DNA from: JAFDZV01 sp966128725
GTDB lineage: Bacteria > Bacteroidota > Ignavibacteria > OLB7
DNA: 17,370 bases
Assembly (NCBI GenBank): GCA_966128725.1
Contig: CBHYLN010000110.1
Location: 1 to 17,370 of the forward strand
Reading direction: 5' to 3'
Position 1 is the first letter of the stretch, and every line of letters starts with the position of its first letter. Shown one piece after another: positions 16,384 to 17,370 of this stretch. Both the position numbers and the translations under genes were made by a program. The notes beneath the pieces were generated by a model. That model was not told the origin of the DNA and did not search any database. It saw only the letters and a program-made list of their open reading frames with translations.

Positions 16384-17370
16384 ATGGATTCCGGCCAGCA
16401 GCAATCGCTTCCACCAACCAATCCTTCCCCGGCGGATTCCACACCGGCCGGCGCCGAGGTGCGTCCGGTGCCGGACGATGCCCGACAGTTTGGCCCGATG
16501 GCCCACGAGGCACTGCACAATCAGGCGGTTGCCGCCAAGCCGCTGCCGCAGCGGTATCTGCTGCACGCACTGCTGTTCGTGCTTACCTATGCAGCGGTTA
16601 CGCTTACGGCCGTGTTGTACGTGGCGCCCGTTGTTGGCGGCGAGGATGCGCTTGGCCTTGAGACGCTGCTTCAGATGTTGGCCGATAATCTGCCGCAGGC
16701 ATTGTTCTTCAGCACCCTGCTGATGCTGTTTCTGACCGCGCACGAATTTGGGCACTACTTCACCGCGCGATGGCACGGGGTGCAGAGCACGCTGCCGTTC
16801 TACATTCCGTTCCCGCTGTTCAGTCCGTTCGGCACCATGGGCGCGATGATCCGTATCCGCTCGCGCATCCCTTCGCGCCGCGTGCTGTTCGATATCGGTG
16901 TTGCCGGTCCGTTGGCGGGCTTCGTGGTGGCGCTGGCGTTTCTGGTAATCGGCATCGTTACCATGCCGGGCATCGAGACCGTGTTGCGGCTGCATCCGGA
17001 GTACCTGCCGTCGCGTGTGATTCCGGCGACCGGCCAGTACTTCGGCGACTTTCTTCTGTACGCCGGCCTGCGCGAGCTGCTTGTGCAGCCGGGCACGTTC
17101 TTCCCGCCGATGAACGAGTTCTACCATTACCCGCTGCTGGCGGTGGGGTGGTTCGGGATGTTCGTGACGGCGTTGAACCTGTTGCCGTTCGGGCAGTTGG
17201 ATGGCGGCCACATCGCCTACGCGATGTTCGGGCAACGGCAGGGCCTGATTGCCAAGTGGGCCTACCGGCTGCTGATGGCGATCGGCATCGGCAGCGTGAT
17301 GGCGATGGTGCTGGACGCCACGCGCGCCTACAACTCCGATGGCCTGTACCAGTTCTTCCAGAAGGTGCTG
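16384..17370 (+). CDS. Site-2-protease-type M50 zinc metalloprotease (3' truncated by window)
   Basis: The frame from ATG 16384 is open to the last base (329 codons visible). A soluble Pro-rich N-terminus of about 60 residues precedes several membrane helices. HEFGH at residues 120-124 supplies two zinc His ligands and the catalytic Glu, and NLLPFGQLDGGH supplies the third ligand Asp at 273. GPLAGFVVAL between them is the usual M50 intramembrane motif. Such proteases cut transmembrane substrates within the membrane, often in signalling, though this soluble-lead form has no established substrate. No clear ribosome-binding site precedes the ATG. It lies 88 bases after the barrel gene on the same strand, so it may share its transcript. 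The C-terminus lies outside the window. Confidence 0.9.
   Translation, partial: MDSGQQQSLPPTNPSPADSTPAGAEVRPVPDDARQFGPMAHEALHNQAVAAKPLPQRYLLHALLFVLTYAAVTLTAVLYVAPVVGGEDALGLETLLQMLADNLPQALFFSTLLMLFLTAHEFGHYFTARWHGVQSTLPFYIPFPLFSPFGTMGAMIRIRSRIPSRRVLFDIGVAGPLAGFVVALAFLVIGIVTMPGIETVLRLHPEYLPSRVIPATGQYFGDFLLYAGLRELLVQPGTFFPPMNEFYHYPLLAVGWFGMFVTALNLLPFGQLDGGHIAYAMFGQRQGLIAKWAYRLLMAIGIGSVMAMVLDATRAYNSDGLYQFFQKVL

Noticed and set aside
15234..16520. Minus-strand open frame of 428 codons opposite the barrel and protease genes
   Set aside because: Composition is Arg/His/Ala-rich as expected from the antisense of GC-rich genes; the plus-strand genes have signal, motifs and overlap structure.
1..17370. 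CRISPR arrays, tRNA/rRNA genes, insertion sequences or integrase-type mobility genes
   Set aside because: No regularly spaced repeats, no cloverleaf or rRNA-like sequence and no transposase or recombinase frame were recognised on either strand.

Overview
The window looks like a chromosomal segment of a Gram-negative bacterium of the FCB (Bacteroidota/Chlorobi) group. Three things point there: a secreted protein ends in a HPNPFNPTTTI-type C-terminal sorting domain as used by type IX secretion, a LolC/LolE-like permease implies an outer membrane, and most genes lack strong Shine-Dalgarno sequences. Ignavibacteria/Kapabacteria-like lineages fit best, but that placement is inference. No rRNA, tRNA, IS element or CRISPR array was recognised.

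Bases 1-9209 are a polymorphic-toxin (Rhs) locus. A giant RHS/YD-repeat protein (36-5810, possibly starting upstream of the window) ends in an HNH-nuclease tip. Its stop overlaps the ATG of a SUKH (SMI1/KNR4) immunity gene (5807-6319). A short protein-like remnant follows, then a second diverged SUKH gene (6473-6988). Directly after that gene's stop codon, in the same frame, lies a headless 'orphan' Rhs tip (6989-8095). It begins inside the conserved RHS core and ends in a different toxin domain with a HELRH zinc-metallopeptidase motif. Its stop overlaps a small zinc-ribbon protein (8092-8451), a candidate new immunity protein. That gene in turn overlaps the start of a gene broken by several frameshifts (8448-8839), followed by another small unknown protein (about 8805-9209). 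The layout is that of an Rhs locus that acquires new toxin/immunity cassettes by recombination in the RHS core and keeps displaced cassettes downstream. The tips and immunity genes are visibly AT-richer than the core and pre-tip segments.

Bases 9503-11560 encode a secreted surface protein: signal peptide, N-terminal domain, three Cys-containing Ig/PKD-like repeats, a cohesin-like domain and a type IX-type C-terminal domain. A VanW-family protein (11740-12624, GTG start) follows, with two mutually exclusive hairpins over its ribosome-binding site.

Bases 12691-17370 are conserved-looking envelope genes. A LolC/E-type ABC permease on the minus strand diverges from a plus-strand run of three genes: a membrane family 2 glycosyltransferase, a putative outer-membrane beta-barrel (DUF1207-like, ATGA overlap with the glycosyltransferase) and a site-2-protease-type M50 metalloprotease cut off by the window end.

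The most interesting part is the Rhs array: two toxin tips of different chemistry, two SUKH genes, an apparently undescribed zinc-ribbon immunity candidate, and decayed cassettes that record past exchanges.
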